Shown: in pieces, positions 37,401-49,282 of the stretch
Position numbering within the stretch: position 1 is the first letter of the stretch
Layout: the number at the start of each line of letters is the position of its first letter
DNA from: Hybos culiciformis
Lineage: Eukaryota; Arthropoda; Insecta; Diptera; Hybotidae
Assembly (NCBI GenBank): GCA_964007475.1
Contig: OZ023274.1
Coordinates: forward strand, 1,488,001-1,552,000
DNA length: 64,000 nt
Direction of reading: 5' to 3'
Notes under the pieces: generated by a model
The model's input: only the letters and a program-made list of their open reading frames with translations
What the model was told of the DNA's origin: nothing
Database searches by the model: none
Translations under genes and position numbers: made by a program

Positions 37401-40400
37401 TGAGAAAAATGTCTCCTTTTTATGTTTAACATCAGTCATAATTTTTAAATTTTGGGCACATCTGGCATATGCATCAGTTAATGCTTTTAAAATATTTTCT
37501 TGTGCTAATAAGTTTTGTTCTATCAATTTAATTATTTTATCATGTTTAATTGTTTCTTTTTTAAACAACTCTTTCAAATCAGCTTCAGGGCCGGCTGCAA
37601 TAACTTTATTCGTAATATCGTCATCATTAATTGCTATTCTCAAATCAGCATGAAATTGTGCTCTTTGAGCTTTCATTTCGTTTACTTTATTGAGAAGTAA
37701 TTTCAACTCATCAAATTGCTCTTGATTCACTTGACCAGTTAATTTTGGAATACTTGATTTAATTTCTTGTAAAGGTCTTGACAGAATTTTTAAATTATTA
37801 ACATGTAATTCCATTGCCCGTCTTAAGGTGTCATTACTATCTCCAGCTTTCTGATGAGCTTCTAAATATTTTTGAAATTCCCTCGTTAACTCAGTTAAAT
37901 GAGCATTCGACCGATGTACTCCTAGAATAAGTAAAACTTGAATTAATTCAATTAATAATAGGCTATGGATGAAGTTAGAGAGTCTAAGATTTATAATAGA
38001 TTATAATAATATTATTTCCCAGTATAAATAATTAAACTACATAGTAATTGTACTTTAGGCTAACCTGAGTTTTCTTGATATTTTTGCTCTTTTAATTCCT
38101 CTTCAGCTAATATTTCTTTAATTTCCTTCAAATTCATTTCAACATCAATACAACATTCAGCTAAATTAGACATTGATAAAATAAGGTCCGGAATAGCATT
38201 AGTTTTTGCATTCAAAGCGGCACACCGATCAACGATTCCTTGTGGAATTTTATTAGCTCTTTCTTCGCTGACATTAAGACCATCAACGTTTAATGAACTC
38301 ATAAACAAAGTAAGATCATTGTCTTTTATTTCAATTTTATTACCAATTTCACGAACAATTTTAGCTTTTTCTTCACTATACAAAGAGCTTGCTTCATGTG
38401 CCTTCATTGGTACCAAACGTCCAAATATGTCGTCACCTGCTATATCTGGATCTGTTAAGCTAAAACTAGTTCCATTAACTAAATTAGCTCCTTGTACTGC
38501 AGCAATTTCTGATAACTCTGGAACAGCTTCATGATAAATAAATTCATTTTCATTTTTAGCATTTTTCCGTTTTCCTTCAACGACATCAGCAGTAAAAGTA
38601 AGTGATTCAATAATTTCTTTTTGATCTGGTAAGCCTAAAAAAATAATACAATTCAAATACAATAAAAAATATTTAATTGAAATAAATGAATTCAATTAAA
38701 ATTAATCACAGAATATGGTATAAAAAATCTATAGCTAATATCGACTATATAGAGCTTTTTCTCTTATGTTTTCTCAATAAATATTAGAATATTTGGTTAT
38801 ATAATATTGTATTATAACTTTTGTTACCTTTACTTTCTTTTCTTGCTTCCTCCAATTTATCACATGCTGCTTGATATAGAGCAACACGCTCACCCATTTT
38901 TTGCTGTTCCTCAGACTGTTGACCTTGGTATAAATATAAGATACAACTTAAATATGAAATATTAAACCGAACATATTTTTTCCACATTTTAAAAACATTA
39001 CTATCAATGACCTGACTTATTGAACCATCATCACCACCACTTAAAAGTGCCATTAAAGCTTGACCATAATATTGAACAATTTGAGCTGTTACTTTGGCAA
39101 CAATACCAGGCTTCCGGTTATCAATTAATGATTTTTCTAAAATACATTCTTGTGCTTGACCGAACGATATTTGCTGCATAAAAATCAACAGTTCTGGTGT
39201 CATAAAATCCGCTGTTATTCCTGGATATTTATCTTTCAGCTCACCAAAAGCCCAAGCTGCACATTGAAAATGTGTACAAGCTAATTTCATTCCATCAACA
39301 TCATTACGAGAAACTGATGCACCAACTTGTGTGTGGATAGCTCCAATATTAAATAAAACAGCAGCCATTTCATAGCGAATATCATTGATTTCAGTAACTC
39401 CATTAGCATATAAATCCTTCCAAGAAAATGTAAATATATTTCTTTCTGAAATCATTGGAAAACGATTCGCTATTGAGTGTAATTGACAATAATAACGTTT
39501 TAAAATTAGACACCCATCCATATTTTTTTCGGGGCGCATAGCCGTATTGCGTAATGTTTCTAATGAATAAACTTCTTTTGAATACGATTCTGGATCCTCT
39601 TGATAATACTCAGCTATAAACTAAAAAAAAATTTCAATAATTTTAATAAATTCTTAATGTGCTTTTGAGATAAAAAAGAAAAGAAAGAAACACAAGTATA
39701 TAGGCAGGCCCGGCTCGAGGCGTGTGCTAACTGTGCACTGCACACATTAATGAAAAGGCGCCTACAAGCCAATATGAAATTTAAATTTCAACAAAAATAA
39801 TTTTTTTTTTTTAAATGTATACAAATTTTTTTTGAAATTTTGATTTTTGGAGCTACAAAATTATCTGAAATGTTGTCTCGAAAATTGAAAATGATTTTAA
39901 TCCAGAAAACATTTTAAACTGGATTTATAACAATAATGTTAAAGAACTCTTTCCAAATGCATTGATTTACCATAAAGGAAGTATAAATATGAGAAATTCA
40001 TTCCATACAAAAAAATTAAATTAAAAAAATTCAACAAAAAATATGAAATCAAAAAATGAAATCACTATCCCATTAGGGATAGTGATTTCATATAGACCGA
40101 CATTTTTTGTTTAGTTTTTTTAATATGAATTTTTTGTATGGAATGAATTTCTCTTATTTATGCTTACTTTGTGGTATTACTAACTTTACCCGTTTCAGTT
40201 GCTAAAGGTGAGAGAACTTTTCCAAAATTAAAACCGATCAAAAATTACTTCAGATCAACAATCGGGCAAGAAAAATGGAATTTAGCTAGTGTTTGCTTTT
40301 TGTAGCCTTTGAGTATCTAATTGAAAACTTTTTCAAAGGCGCCAATCATTCCTTGCACACACACAAAAAAAAACCACAAGCCGGGCCTGTATATAGGTAC

Positions 40401-42581
40401 CTATTTACATTCAATTTTAAAACAAAATAAGTTATTTTTAATGATTAGACGGATTCGGAATGGCATTACCAGTTTTCGGGCATATTTATTCATGATAAAT
40501 GTCAGTCAATTTTATTCCTTTCACCAAGTTTTTCGGTAAAAATCTAAAATATGAGTTAGAAGAAGTTTTAAAAAAATTAAAAGCAAATTTCTAAGAAATT
40601 TGTTTCTGTCATAGCAATTTTTCTCTATATAAAATATATTTTCTAAATTTAAATAAAACGAATAGATAGTTGTGTATGCCAAAAATTTTTGAAGCTTGAA
40701 TCCTTGAGTTTTAAAAAAAATACAAATTACCGATAAACCGGATAGATTTTCGGTACATTTGGAATCCCTAATTAGGATAAAAACATTAGTTTATGTTTGT
40801 AATTTCCATTGTCTCAATTGTATTAAAATTTATTTTCTTTATTCCTTATTTCGAGAAATTAATAGCTACATTAATACATATTTAATATAATGTGTAATTA
40901 CATAAACCCAGAACTAGATAGTTTTTTCAATTTTTACTATCAACTTAAGATATAAATTAAAATTAAAATATCTTATTTCTGTTGGATATATTTAATAAAA
41001 TTTACTTAGGGAAGTAGTAGGTTCTTGCTTATAATAATAATAATAATAAATCCAAAATTTTATCATTTTATGTTAACTTATGAAAAAAAAAATTGTTATT
41101 CACTATTCTAGGTAGATACCTATAATTATATCATTCGAAACATAATTATTTGCCTTGGGAATTAGATACACCTAAATAATAAAATATAATATGTAACGTA
41201 AATAGGTATATTATTTATATAAAATCAATAAACCAAAACTATAAGAAAAACTTTTTAAAACAAAAATTAGAATTGAAAAAAATATTCTGATTCATTATTA
41301 ATTAGTTTTTTATTTTCATAAATTTTGAAATAAATTAATCATGTAAATAAACATTCAGGTCTTATGGTTATGATGATAATGACAGACAACAGTGTTTATT
41401 TTATTTTTTTTTTGTGCAAATTACCTAAAAAACATTATCAGTTAAAATAACTAAGATTAGCAGCATTAGAATAATTTTCAAATGATTTAGCCATATATAT
41501 CTAACATGTTCCTACCATACATTATACCATCATTTCAAAATTTTTAACTAATGTTTTTAAGATTATACTTAGGGCTAATACAACTTCGACTGATATGCTA
41601 GAGAATAAAGACCTGCCTCCAGGGTGGCTGAGATGAATATTTTTAATTTTAAGTTTTTTTTTTTTTTTTGCTTAAATTGGTCTTGTAAATATTTGTTGAG
41701 CTTGTGAACTAAAGACAAGAAATAATATAACAAACATGCAAACGAATAAATCCAGGGTATATTGGTGTGGAATTTCCTTAACAATTTTTCGATAATTTCC
41801 TGCAAATTGTACTAAGTAGTATAATTCTTTGATGGGCGGGAAATGGAGTACAAGTCAATTTTTATCCAAAATGAAATCAAATATTGTTGCCGTGAAAAAG
41901 TCATATTACGTTTTCTGTAAAAAGTCGTATTATGTGTTCTGTAAAAAGAGTATAACTCCATTGGAAGTTGATAGACTTATAATTTTTTTATAGAACACTT
42001 AATACGACTTTTTCACCTCGACAATGATTTGATTTCATTATGGATAAAAAATTGTCTTATACTCCTCTTCCCGCCTATCAAAGAATATTTGTTTCATACA
42101 ATCTTTATTGCAGAAAAATATTTTTAATTTTATAAGGCTATTTAATTCTTGAATTTTTTTTTATCAAGTTAGTACAAATGCCAGATTCTGTAAGCGTTCT
42201 TTTTTTTTACTGGTTGTAAATGTGTCGTTTAGAATAAATCTTTATTACCGGCAAAAAATTGGTAGTCGAAATCTAATTAGAAAAATTAAAAAAAAACAAA
42301 GCAAAGAAATTGTTTTTCCCGTTCCCGTTCGTTCCCCTTTTAATATTTTAATCTTTCAACACGAATGTCATTAAATTTCCTTGTTTTTGTTGTTAATTTT
42401 TTATTTTAATAAACCCCTCTGCTGCTGCCAAAAAAAAAACTTATAAATTTGATTTCATTGGATTTTTTCTTTTTTCAATAAATTTTATTTTAATTACTTT
42501 TTTTAAATTTGCAAAAGATGTTCCATCTGGGCTGGTCTTAAGTGCAAACCATAGGAAATGAAGCCTTGGAACTGCTTCCAT
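31445..42581 (-). CDS. mop: Tyrosine-protein phosphatase non-receptor type 23 (HD-PTP / Myopic)
   Basis: HD-PTP is an endosomal ESCRT-associated scaffold that promotes sorting of receptors such as EGFR. Exons: 42498-42581, 38828-39620, 38065-38634, 37187-37921, 35369-36729, 34884-35151, 33687-34690, 32821-32949, 32357-32538, 31994-32178, 31802-31921, 31445-31563. All phases agree, giving 1849 aa, close to the fly protein. The start MEAVPRLHFLWF matches human HD-PTP. The BRO1 domain covers about 1-390 (CTHFQCAAWAFGEL, GQAQECILEKSLIDN), then the V-shaped coiled domain to about 725. A Gln/Pro-rich disordered region follows to about 1400, with PPPPYIPP-like motifs early. The C-terminal phosphatase domain is at about 1540-1800 (KNRTQDSIPYDHARVVL, DNYINAAYIK). 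Its signature is NCLTGSERS: Cys1742 and Arg1748 are kept, the usual preceding His is Asn1741, and the WPD position reads W-T-K, so catalysis is doubtful. Intron 1 (2.9 kb) carries two transposons. Confidence 0.94.
39705..40389. mobile_element. hAT-like non-autonomous element with internal palindrome
   Basis: The element is 685 bp, inside HD-PTP intron 1. Both ends read CAGGCCCGGCT inward (11-bp perfect terminal inverted repeat). Perfect 8-bp direct repeats TATATAGG flank it at 39697-39704 and 40390-40397, the hAT superfamily signature. The middle is a large palindrome centred near 40073: a perfect 14-bp stem (40058-40071 with 40076-40089, loop ATTA) continues imperfectly outward to about 39970 and 40175. 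No transposase frame is present. It belongs to a different family from the MITE at 30112, since their termini differ. Confidence 0.88.
41824..42086. mobile_element. Foldback element with about 90-bp inverted repeats
   Basis: The first 90 or so bases (ATTCTTTGATGGGCGGGAA onward) are repeated in inverted orientation at the right end with scattered mismatches, leaving a short centre. Shared blocks include GGCGGGAA, TTTTTATCCA and ATGAAATCAAAT. Adjacent bases are compatible with a TA duplication, which would suggest a Tc1/mariner-type MITE, but TA is uninformative in such DNA. Within the left half, a 24-bp unit beginning AAAAAGTC is tandemly repeated twice. The element is in HD-PTP intron 1 and has no coding capacity. 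Confidence 0.75.
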
Positions 42582-43318
42582 TTTTGTTGAAATTCCTTTC
42601 TTTCCTTTCTCTCTAGGTAAATTCAATTAATTTAAATTTTTTAGTATTTCTTGATAAAATCTAATTATTCAATTCGAACTAGGTATATTGAATAAATATT
42701 TGTTATTATTTCCCTTTTTTAGTTTTTTAAAACAAAAATTTTTAAATTTTTTTACAAAAAATTTTCTTAAATATTTTTTTCCTCCGTCAATTAACTAACT
42801 AACAATGACGTAAGTTTCATTGTGACATTTTAGATTTATTATGATTCAAGGCATACAACATAACACCACACTGCCACACCTTGAATCAAAACAAATAATA
42901 AAAAACTCTACAAGGCCCAACCAGATTAATTCGATAACAATATTTCTTTCTAAAAGCTACATGTAGGCTTAATTAAAAATATTTTTCTTGTAGTAAAATG
43001 TTTTTTCAGTTCCTCCTAAAATACTGAATATAAAACTTCACGAAAAAAAAACAACAGTCCTCCTGCAATAAAGTGGAACAACAATTTCAATAAAATATGT
43101 ATTTCAATAAAATATGAACATCACAACTTTCATCACAACTTTCAATAGGCGGTATAATCAACTGTAAGTTGAAATTTTAAAACCGAGATTTAAAAATAAA
43201 AAACTTCAATATATATGAAAAATTAATTTGATCCTTTATTTTACAGGTTTTAAACATTAATTCGAATGCCGAAATTTGTTATTATTATTTTGTCATTAAC
43301 AATTTAAAAATTTTTATT
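42582..43318. other. Spacer upstream of HD-PTP
   Basis: This stretch holds the presumed HD-PTP promoter and 5' untranslated region and the 3' untranslated region of the downstream MPV17L2-like copy, which is read toward it. No other gene or repeat is supported. Confidence 0.55.
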
Positions 43319-44537
43319 TCAATTTAAATCATGCTTAACAAAACTAACAAAAATATTACATAACATCGTTAACGAATATACGTAAAGCACCTGCAAATAA
43401 TTATTCCATTATTAGTAAATTTTTAATTTTAATAAAAGTTTAATACTTTTTTTAAACAGTTTAATAAATTTATATCTAAAATAATAGGAAAAACCTACTC
43501 TATATTTTTGAGGTACATAATGAAAATTAATGTATTGTGCGACAGGCCAAACCAACCAATCAGCCTAAAAATAAATAAACAATTTATGAACCCTTAAAGT
43601 TATTGTCTTTCAATTTAATCTGTATATATGTAGATCTGTTGTCATTTTATTTTCAGTTCACAAAAGTATTACCGTATAAAGTGTCCAAAATTTTTCTCGT
43701 AATTCTATAGTACATTCGTCCTTCCTTTTGTTCTCAAGAAAACTAAAAATAATAAAATCATAATAGTTTTCTTAAAAAAAAATATTTTTTTTTTTCATTA
43801 CCCAGATGCATAGAAGAATATAACTATACAAGATGGTGACATTATTGTCTAGAGCAAGGAGTAATTACATTTTGTTAATTAGTAACTCTTTGATAATAAT
43901 ATATTATCAGAAAACATTATTGTTACCTGATCGCATGCTACTTTTTTGATAATTGATATAAAATCCAATCCAGGGATGAATTTATCTAAGTAAATATAAA
44001 ACCAATGGTGTAAGGGACCCATTAAACTACCAACAGTTAACATGCGATCTAAAAAATATAATTTTGTAGAGTAATTATTTAGAAAAATTTATTTTTAAAT
44101 TTTACAAATTCTTGTGTAATCAACTTCTTGTAGGATACCAGTTTGGGTTTCAATTGTTTGAAGAATAAAATCTCCACTTGCTAACAATACTCCAGAAGTT
44201 ATCACATTAGTTAAGAATAAATATTTACCTAAACATAAATGAGAATTTTGAATTTACAATTTAGATTTAAAATAGGTATTAAAATGTACATACATATATT
44301 AATATTAATAAATTGAAATTTTCTTCTCGTTCGTATCATTCTAAAGACGATAAAAATTTTAATATAAAATAAAAATTAAATTTATTAATTACCAAATATT
44401 TTATCAAAAATAGATTCAAATTTTGATTCCGGTTTTAGAACTGGCTTTGGTCTTCGATGACCTTTTGCTGCGAAATTTTTTTTTTGTTGAAAAATCGTTA
44501 TCTTATTGAAATTTTTCAATATTAATATTCTCAACAT
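43319..44537 (-). CDS. MPV17L2-like membrane protein, copy B
   Basis: This is a member of the Mpv17/PMP22 family of small four-helix organelle membrane proteins. MPV17L2 in mammals is mitochondrial and aids mitoribosome assembly. Exons: 44393-44537, 44106-44228, 43927-44048, 43802-43848, 43673-43742, 43499-43564, 43319-43390, giving 214 aa. The Lys/Arg-rich, acid-poor N-terminus (MLRILILKNFNK, FQQKKNFAAKGHRR) suits mitochondrial import. Family landmarks are [27 protein letters not shown] and ADWLVWPVAQYINFHYVP near the C-terminus. Seven exons with the same phases as the copy 0.8 kb upstream show tandem duplication. The core MGPLHHWFY motif is canonical here, and the frame is intact. Confidence 0.88.
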
Positions 44538-45351
44538 TTTATTATTTGAATTTATTTTTCCTATCTTTAGAATTACAAAAAATCTAGTATAAAATAAATT
44601 TGAAAAACAGAAAAATGGTAAAATTAAAATCAGTACCCATCACTTTTAAATTTCAATGATGCTTAGCCTACTTTGCTAAAATTTAGCCTACTTGCTTCAA
44701 TTTATGAATTGAAGTTGAATAATGACAAAGATATACCTACTCAAACCAAATTGAATGGTTTGAACTCGGCAAAATGTCAGAAAGGAAGATCATTTCCAAT
44801 TCCCATTTAGACAATTTCAAAACAAGTAGATAGAGTAGGTATAAGGATAATTAAACGGTTTTAATTTCACAGCTGTTCCATTTTTTTTGCTATGAGCTGC
44901 CGTACTCGTTTTTTGGGCTGCGGAGACAGATCATTTTTACATGGAGGAAAAATTGTTATGCATAATTGTTATTCATAATTCCTCAGAAATGATCAATTTA
45001 AATTTAATAAATGGTTGGGTTTACGCAGATTACATCTCGTTCACTTTGATTTATCGACGATGAACATCTAAAGTGGATCGTGTAAGCGCCTCTATTCTAT
45101 TATTTTTTTTTAACTTTTTCTTTTATATCATTTTACAACAAGAAAATAAGTTAGGCCTAATCATGATCAGTTCTTTATCCACAGGATTAGTTAGATTTTA
45201 GCTCAGAGTTCCCCTCGATCGATCCTTTATTCTACAGTTGCAAATATTTTTCCCACAAAGTTCAATGTTTGTTACTTCAATGCAAAATAATATGTGTGAA
45301 TAAGTTTAATACATTTTAATACAAATTTTTCAATACACTTTTGACTTAAAT
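44538..45351. other. Spacer between the two MPV17L2-like genes
   Basis: This is the presumed promoter of copy B and 3' untranslated region of copy A. The part at about 44880-45110 is less AT-rich than the flanks and may hold regulatory sequence or an old insertion, but nothing specific is recognised. Confidence 0.5.
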
Positions 45352-47005
45352 TTAAGTGTCATGCTTAACATAACTAACAAAAACATTATATAACATTGTT
45401 AACACATTAATGTAAATCACCTGCAAAAAGAGATTCCATTATTAATAAATGTTTTTAATTTAAAATCTAAATTAAGGAAGTATTCAATATTCTTATAGAA
45501 AAAAGGAGATAATTAAAAACTATATGACATGGAAAATAATCAATTAAGTTGTGAATTAGATTATAATTTGATTGAAAAAAATTTAATGCTTCAAATTTAG
45601 TAAATTTGTTTGTAAAATAATAGGTAGATAGATGCTTACTCTATATTTTGCAGGTACATAATAAAAATTAATATATTGTGCGGCAGGCCAAACACACCAG
45701 TCAGCCTAAAAATTAATAATTACGTATATTTATCATACAAATTATTTTTTAATCGATATCAATCTGTAATTTTTTTCACATCACAATATTATTTACCACA
45801 TAAACTGTTAAAAATTTATCTTTGAATTCCTTATTACATTCGTCCATCGTTTTGTTCTCAAGAAAACTAAAAATAATAAAATTGTAATAAATTGTTAACT
45901 TACAAAAAATATAATACATTTATATATATTTTTTTTGCTTTTAGTTACCCAGCTGAATAAAAGAATAAAGCTATACAAGCTGGTGACATGAACGCCTAGA
46001 ACAAAAAGAAATTAGATAAATTAAGCTTTGATCATAATACTATTAGCAAAGTATTATTGTTACCTGATCATATGCAACTTTTTTGATAGTTGACTTAACA
46101 TCAAATCCAGGAACTAATTTTTCTAAGTAAATATAAAAATAATGGTGCAACGGTCCCATTAATGAACCAACAATAAACATCCTCCCTAAAAAAAATATTT
46201 TGTAAAGCAATTAGAAAAATGTTTAACATTAACAATTTACAAATTCTTTTGGTATCAATTTCTGTCAAATGCCCCGTTTGTACATCAATTTCTTGAAGAA
46301 CATAATCTCCGCTTGCTAATAATACTCCAGAAGTTACCACATTAGTATACAATAAATATTTACCTAAAAAAAATATAAATTCATTAACATTTGCATCGAA
46401 AACCTGGACTTGACACGGGGAGAAAGCCTCGACACTCTCTCAAAAAAATAGAGTAATTTGGGTTATAAAATAGATTTGGTATACTAAATATATAATATAT
46501 TGGAGGGACCATATCTCTACATTATTTGAAAAGTAAGTTAGGCATACAAAATATTCATTCTTTTCAGATAATTCCATAGTTCTTTTAGGGGGATGGAAGG
46601 ATGGCAGTAATATTTTAAATTATGGTCGCATTCGACTCTCAATATAAATTTTCATGGCTACTTTAATATTCAATCTCATCTGAACAACACACTAGTTTGT
46701 GATGTAAATTTATTATTTTTCAGTGAAATTCTTTGGCCTTGTAATAATTTATAGGCAATTTTTTTTTCAAATATTTTTCTTATCGTTCTAAAAATAGGTA
46801 ACAATACAAATAGGTATGAAAAAAATTAAATTTATAAAAATAAATAGATATTACCAAATAATTTATTTAAAATAGATTCAAATCTTGATTTTGGTTTTAT
46901 GATTGGAGTTGGTCTTCGAAGTTTGGAATCCAAAAATTTCTTTTGTTGAAAAATTAGTTTATTAAAACTATTTCGATTTAAATTTAATATTATTTTTCTC
47001 AACAT
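45352..47005 (-). CDS. MPV17L2-like membrane protein, copy A
   Basis: Upstream member of the tandem pair, same family and expected mitochondrial membrane location. Exons: 46855-47005, 46241-46363, 46064-46185, 45949-45995, 45797-45866, 45640-45705, 45352-45420, giving 215 aa. Internal exon lengths (123, 122, 47, 70 and 66 nt) equal those of copy B exactly. Landmarks are [56 protein letters not shown] and [18 protein letters not shown], ending in YVKHDT. The usual HHWFY is HHYFY here. The first intron (about 490 bp) contains a less AT-rich patch at 46390-46660 that has no counterpart in copy B. The gene is head-to-head with NIF3L1, 0.8 kb away. Which copy keeps the ancestral role cannot be told from sequence alone. 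Confidence 0.9.
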
Positions 47006-47810
47006 TTTATATAATATATATCTTTTTTTTTTTTTAATTAAATAAAAGAATAAATACAAAATAAATTTAATTAAACATTAAAAAACAGTAAGAATAAAAA
47101 CAGTGCAGTGTAAATGTAAACAAGCTTTGCACATTGTACGAACGATCTAAATACACAACACTGAGCAGTAAAGCACTCATAGTCATATGACTGTCATATC
47201 ATATGCATTGTTCTATGTGCATGAATTAAAATACAATTTTTTTTATTATTTACAATGACGACGCCGTCTCAATTTTTTAGTCAGTCTCAATGTACTAAAT
47301 TTCTAGCCGCAATTTTTATGGCTTACTTGGTTTTTACCATGCTTTAGTTTATTCACTTTCAAAAAAAAACAATTAAAACCAAAAAAACGACCAAATTTCT
47401 CTTCATTTATAAAATTTATTAAAGAAAAATTTTTTACGCCGTCGCTGTTCACAAAAAAATTAAAAATACTGATCGAACCGTTCCATTGTTGTCCAGCCGT
47501 AAAAAACATTGACGGTCTTCGCTGTTTTGAAAACATAAAGATGAAAAATTTACAAAAATTACAGACTTTTCATAATTTCTTTTTGTTTGTTTATATTTTG
47601 CCGCTAATACCTGTTAACTAAACTTAACATTATTGATATTGTGTCATTTCAATCAGTGTGTGGTTTTTTGTTTATTTAATTGGAATTTGTTTTTTTGTTG
47701 ATAGAGTAAATAGTGATAGTGTATTTCAATATTTTATGTTATTCAATTTTAAGCACTTCCTACTAACAAAAAATTATTTTACAACGAAATTAATTTCAAA
47801 AAATGTAAAA
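47006..47810. promoter_or_regulatory. Divergent spacer between MPV17L2-like copy A and NIF3L1
   Basis: Both genes are transcribed outward from these 0.8 kb. The section 47090-47330 is richer in G and C, with a palindromic patch around CATATGACTGTCATATCATATG. A minus-strand open frame at 47303-47536 is Phe/Asn-rich and has no recognised similarity, so it is not called as a gene. Confidence 0.5.
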
Positions 47811-49282
47811 ATGTCATCTCTAAGCAATATTGTTCGAGAGCTAGATTTGTTTGCACCAATTAAAGTAAGTACATGCCTACGACATACTTCACTAATAATT
47901 ATTACTTTTTTTTATAATTTATTCGTGTAGGCAGGTGCCTCACCTAGGTACTTTTATCCCCTGATTTATAATACAGTCGATAATAAAATAATCAAGGATA
48001 TCAGCAGCACAGGTGCTAGGAATGTAGTCGTCGATCAAAGAAACTTTTCTTTTCTCATATTCGTAAAATTGCCGAGAAATGGCTGGGTACCTGAGCCATT
48101 TGTGGATTTGCTTTTTTTTTACAAAATTTTGTTACTGCTGCAAAAAGTTGATTAAATTTTTAATCTGACTAATTTCAAATTACCAATCTAATTACCTACC
48201 TAGTATCTATCTACTACATTCTTTTTAGTATGCTGAAAAATGGGATAATGTCGGATTATTGATTGAACCGTCCACCCCAAAGGATATTAAAACAGTATTG
48301 TTGACAAATGACTTAACTGAGCTTGTTTTGAAAGAAGCATTAGCCAATAATACCGATTTGATAATATCGTAAGTTTAAAATTTGAATTATTTTGGAAGTT
48401 TAAAATCTTTTAAAACTAATGATTTATATTTCCAGATATCATCCACCAATTTTTGCACCTCTAAAAAGAATAACCCAGCAGAATTGGAAAGAACGAATTG
48501 TGTCCATCCTCATCGAAAATAGGTAAGGGAAAAATAGAAAAAGAATTTAAGTAAAATATTTCAATCTGTCGAATTAACTGATAATATTATTTGGGAAAAG
48601 AGAACTTCCTCATTAACAGATTTAAAAATAGAAATGAAATCTCAATGATGAATTTATCGTGTAAATAAACAGATACTACGACTTTGCAGCTAGCTCATTA
48701 TTTATTCTTAAGTATGGAAAACTTCTTAATACATACTATGAAAACTAATAATAATTTTATTGTAGAATTGCATTATATTCCCCACATACAGCGTGGGACG
48801 TTGCCAATTCCGGAGTAAATGACTGGTTAGCATCGATTTTTGTACATAAAGGGAGTATTCCGATTCAACCCATACCTGATAATCCGTCGATCGGTGTTGG
48901 GCGAAGAATAAACTTAAATAAAATCATCACAATTCGAAAAGCTGTTGAGTTGATAAAGGAAAAAACAAAACTAACACATGTGCATCTAGCTCTAGCTGTA
49001 AATAGCAACATGGATAGCCCAGTTGAAAGTGTGGCAATTTGTGCCGGATCTGGTGGAAGTGTTTTGAAAAATATTCCTGTAAATTTGTATTTAACTGGAG
49101 AAATGAGTCATCATGAAATTTTGCATGCAAATCACAATAATATTTCTGTTATAACATTAAATCACAGCAATTCGGAAAGAGGATATTTAATGATTTTTAA
49201 GAATATTCTAGAGCAATTAATTGGAAACTCAATTAAAGTTATTGTTTCCGAAGCTGATGCAGATCCTATTAAAACTTACTAA
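47811..49282 (+). CDS. NIF3L1: NIF3-like protein 1
   Basis: NIF3/DUF34 proteins are widely conserved and bind two metal ions. Their biochemical role is unsettled; the animal form associates with transcription regulators and has been seen in mitochondria. Exons: 47811-47864, 48229-48368, 48436-48522, 48766-49282, giving 265 aa. Landmarks are YAEKWDNVGLLIEP, TNDLTELVLKEAL, SYHPPIFAPLKRIT, YSPHTAWD and, near the end, CAGSGGSVL, YLTGEMSHHE and EADADPIK. The His, Asp and Glu of these motifs are the metal ligands of the family. The middle domain found in the longer human protein is missing. The start was set at ATG 47811 (MSSLSNIVREL). The frame stays open upstream to ATG 47658, adding 51 residues, some with a basic presequence look. 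The last intron precedes RIALYSPHT. Confidence 0.92.

Noticed and set aside
47303..47536. Minus-strand frame upstream of NIF3L1
   Set aside because: Phe/Asn-rich with no recognised domain, and it sits in a divergent promoter interval; not enough to call a gene.
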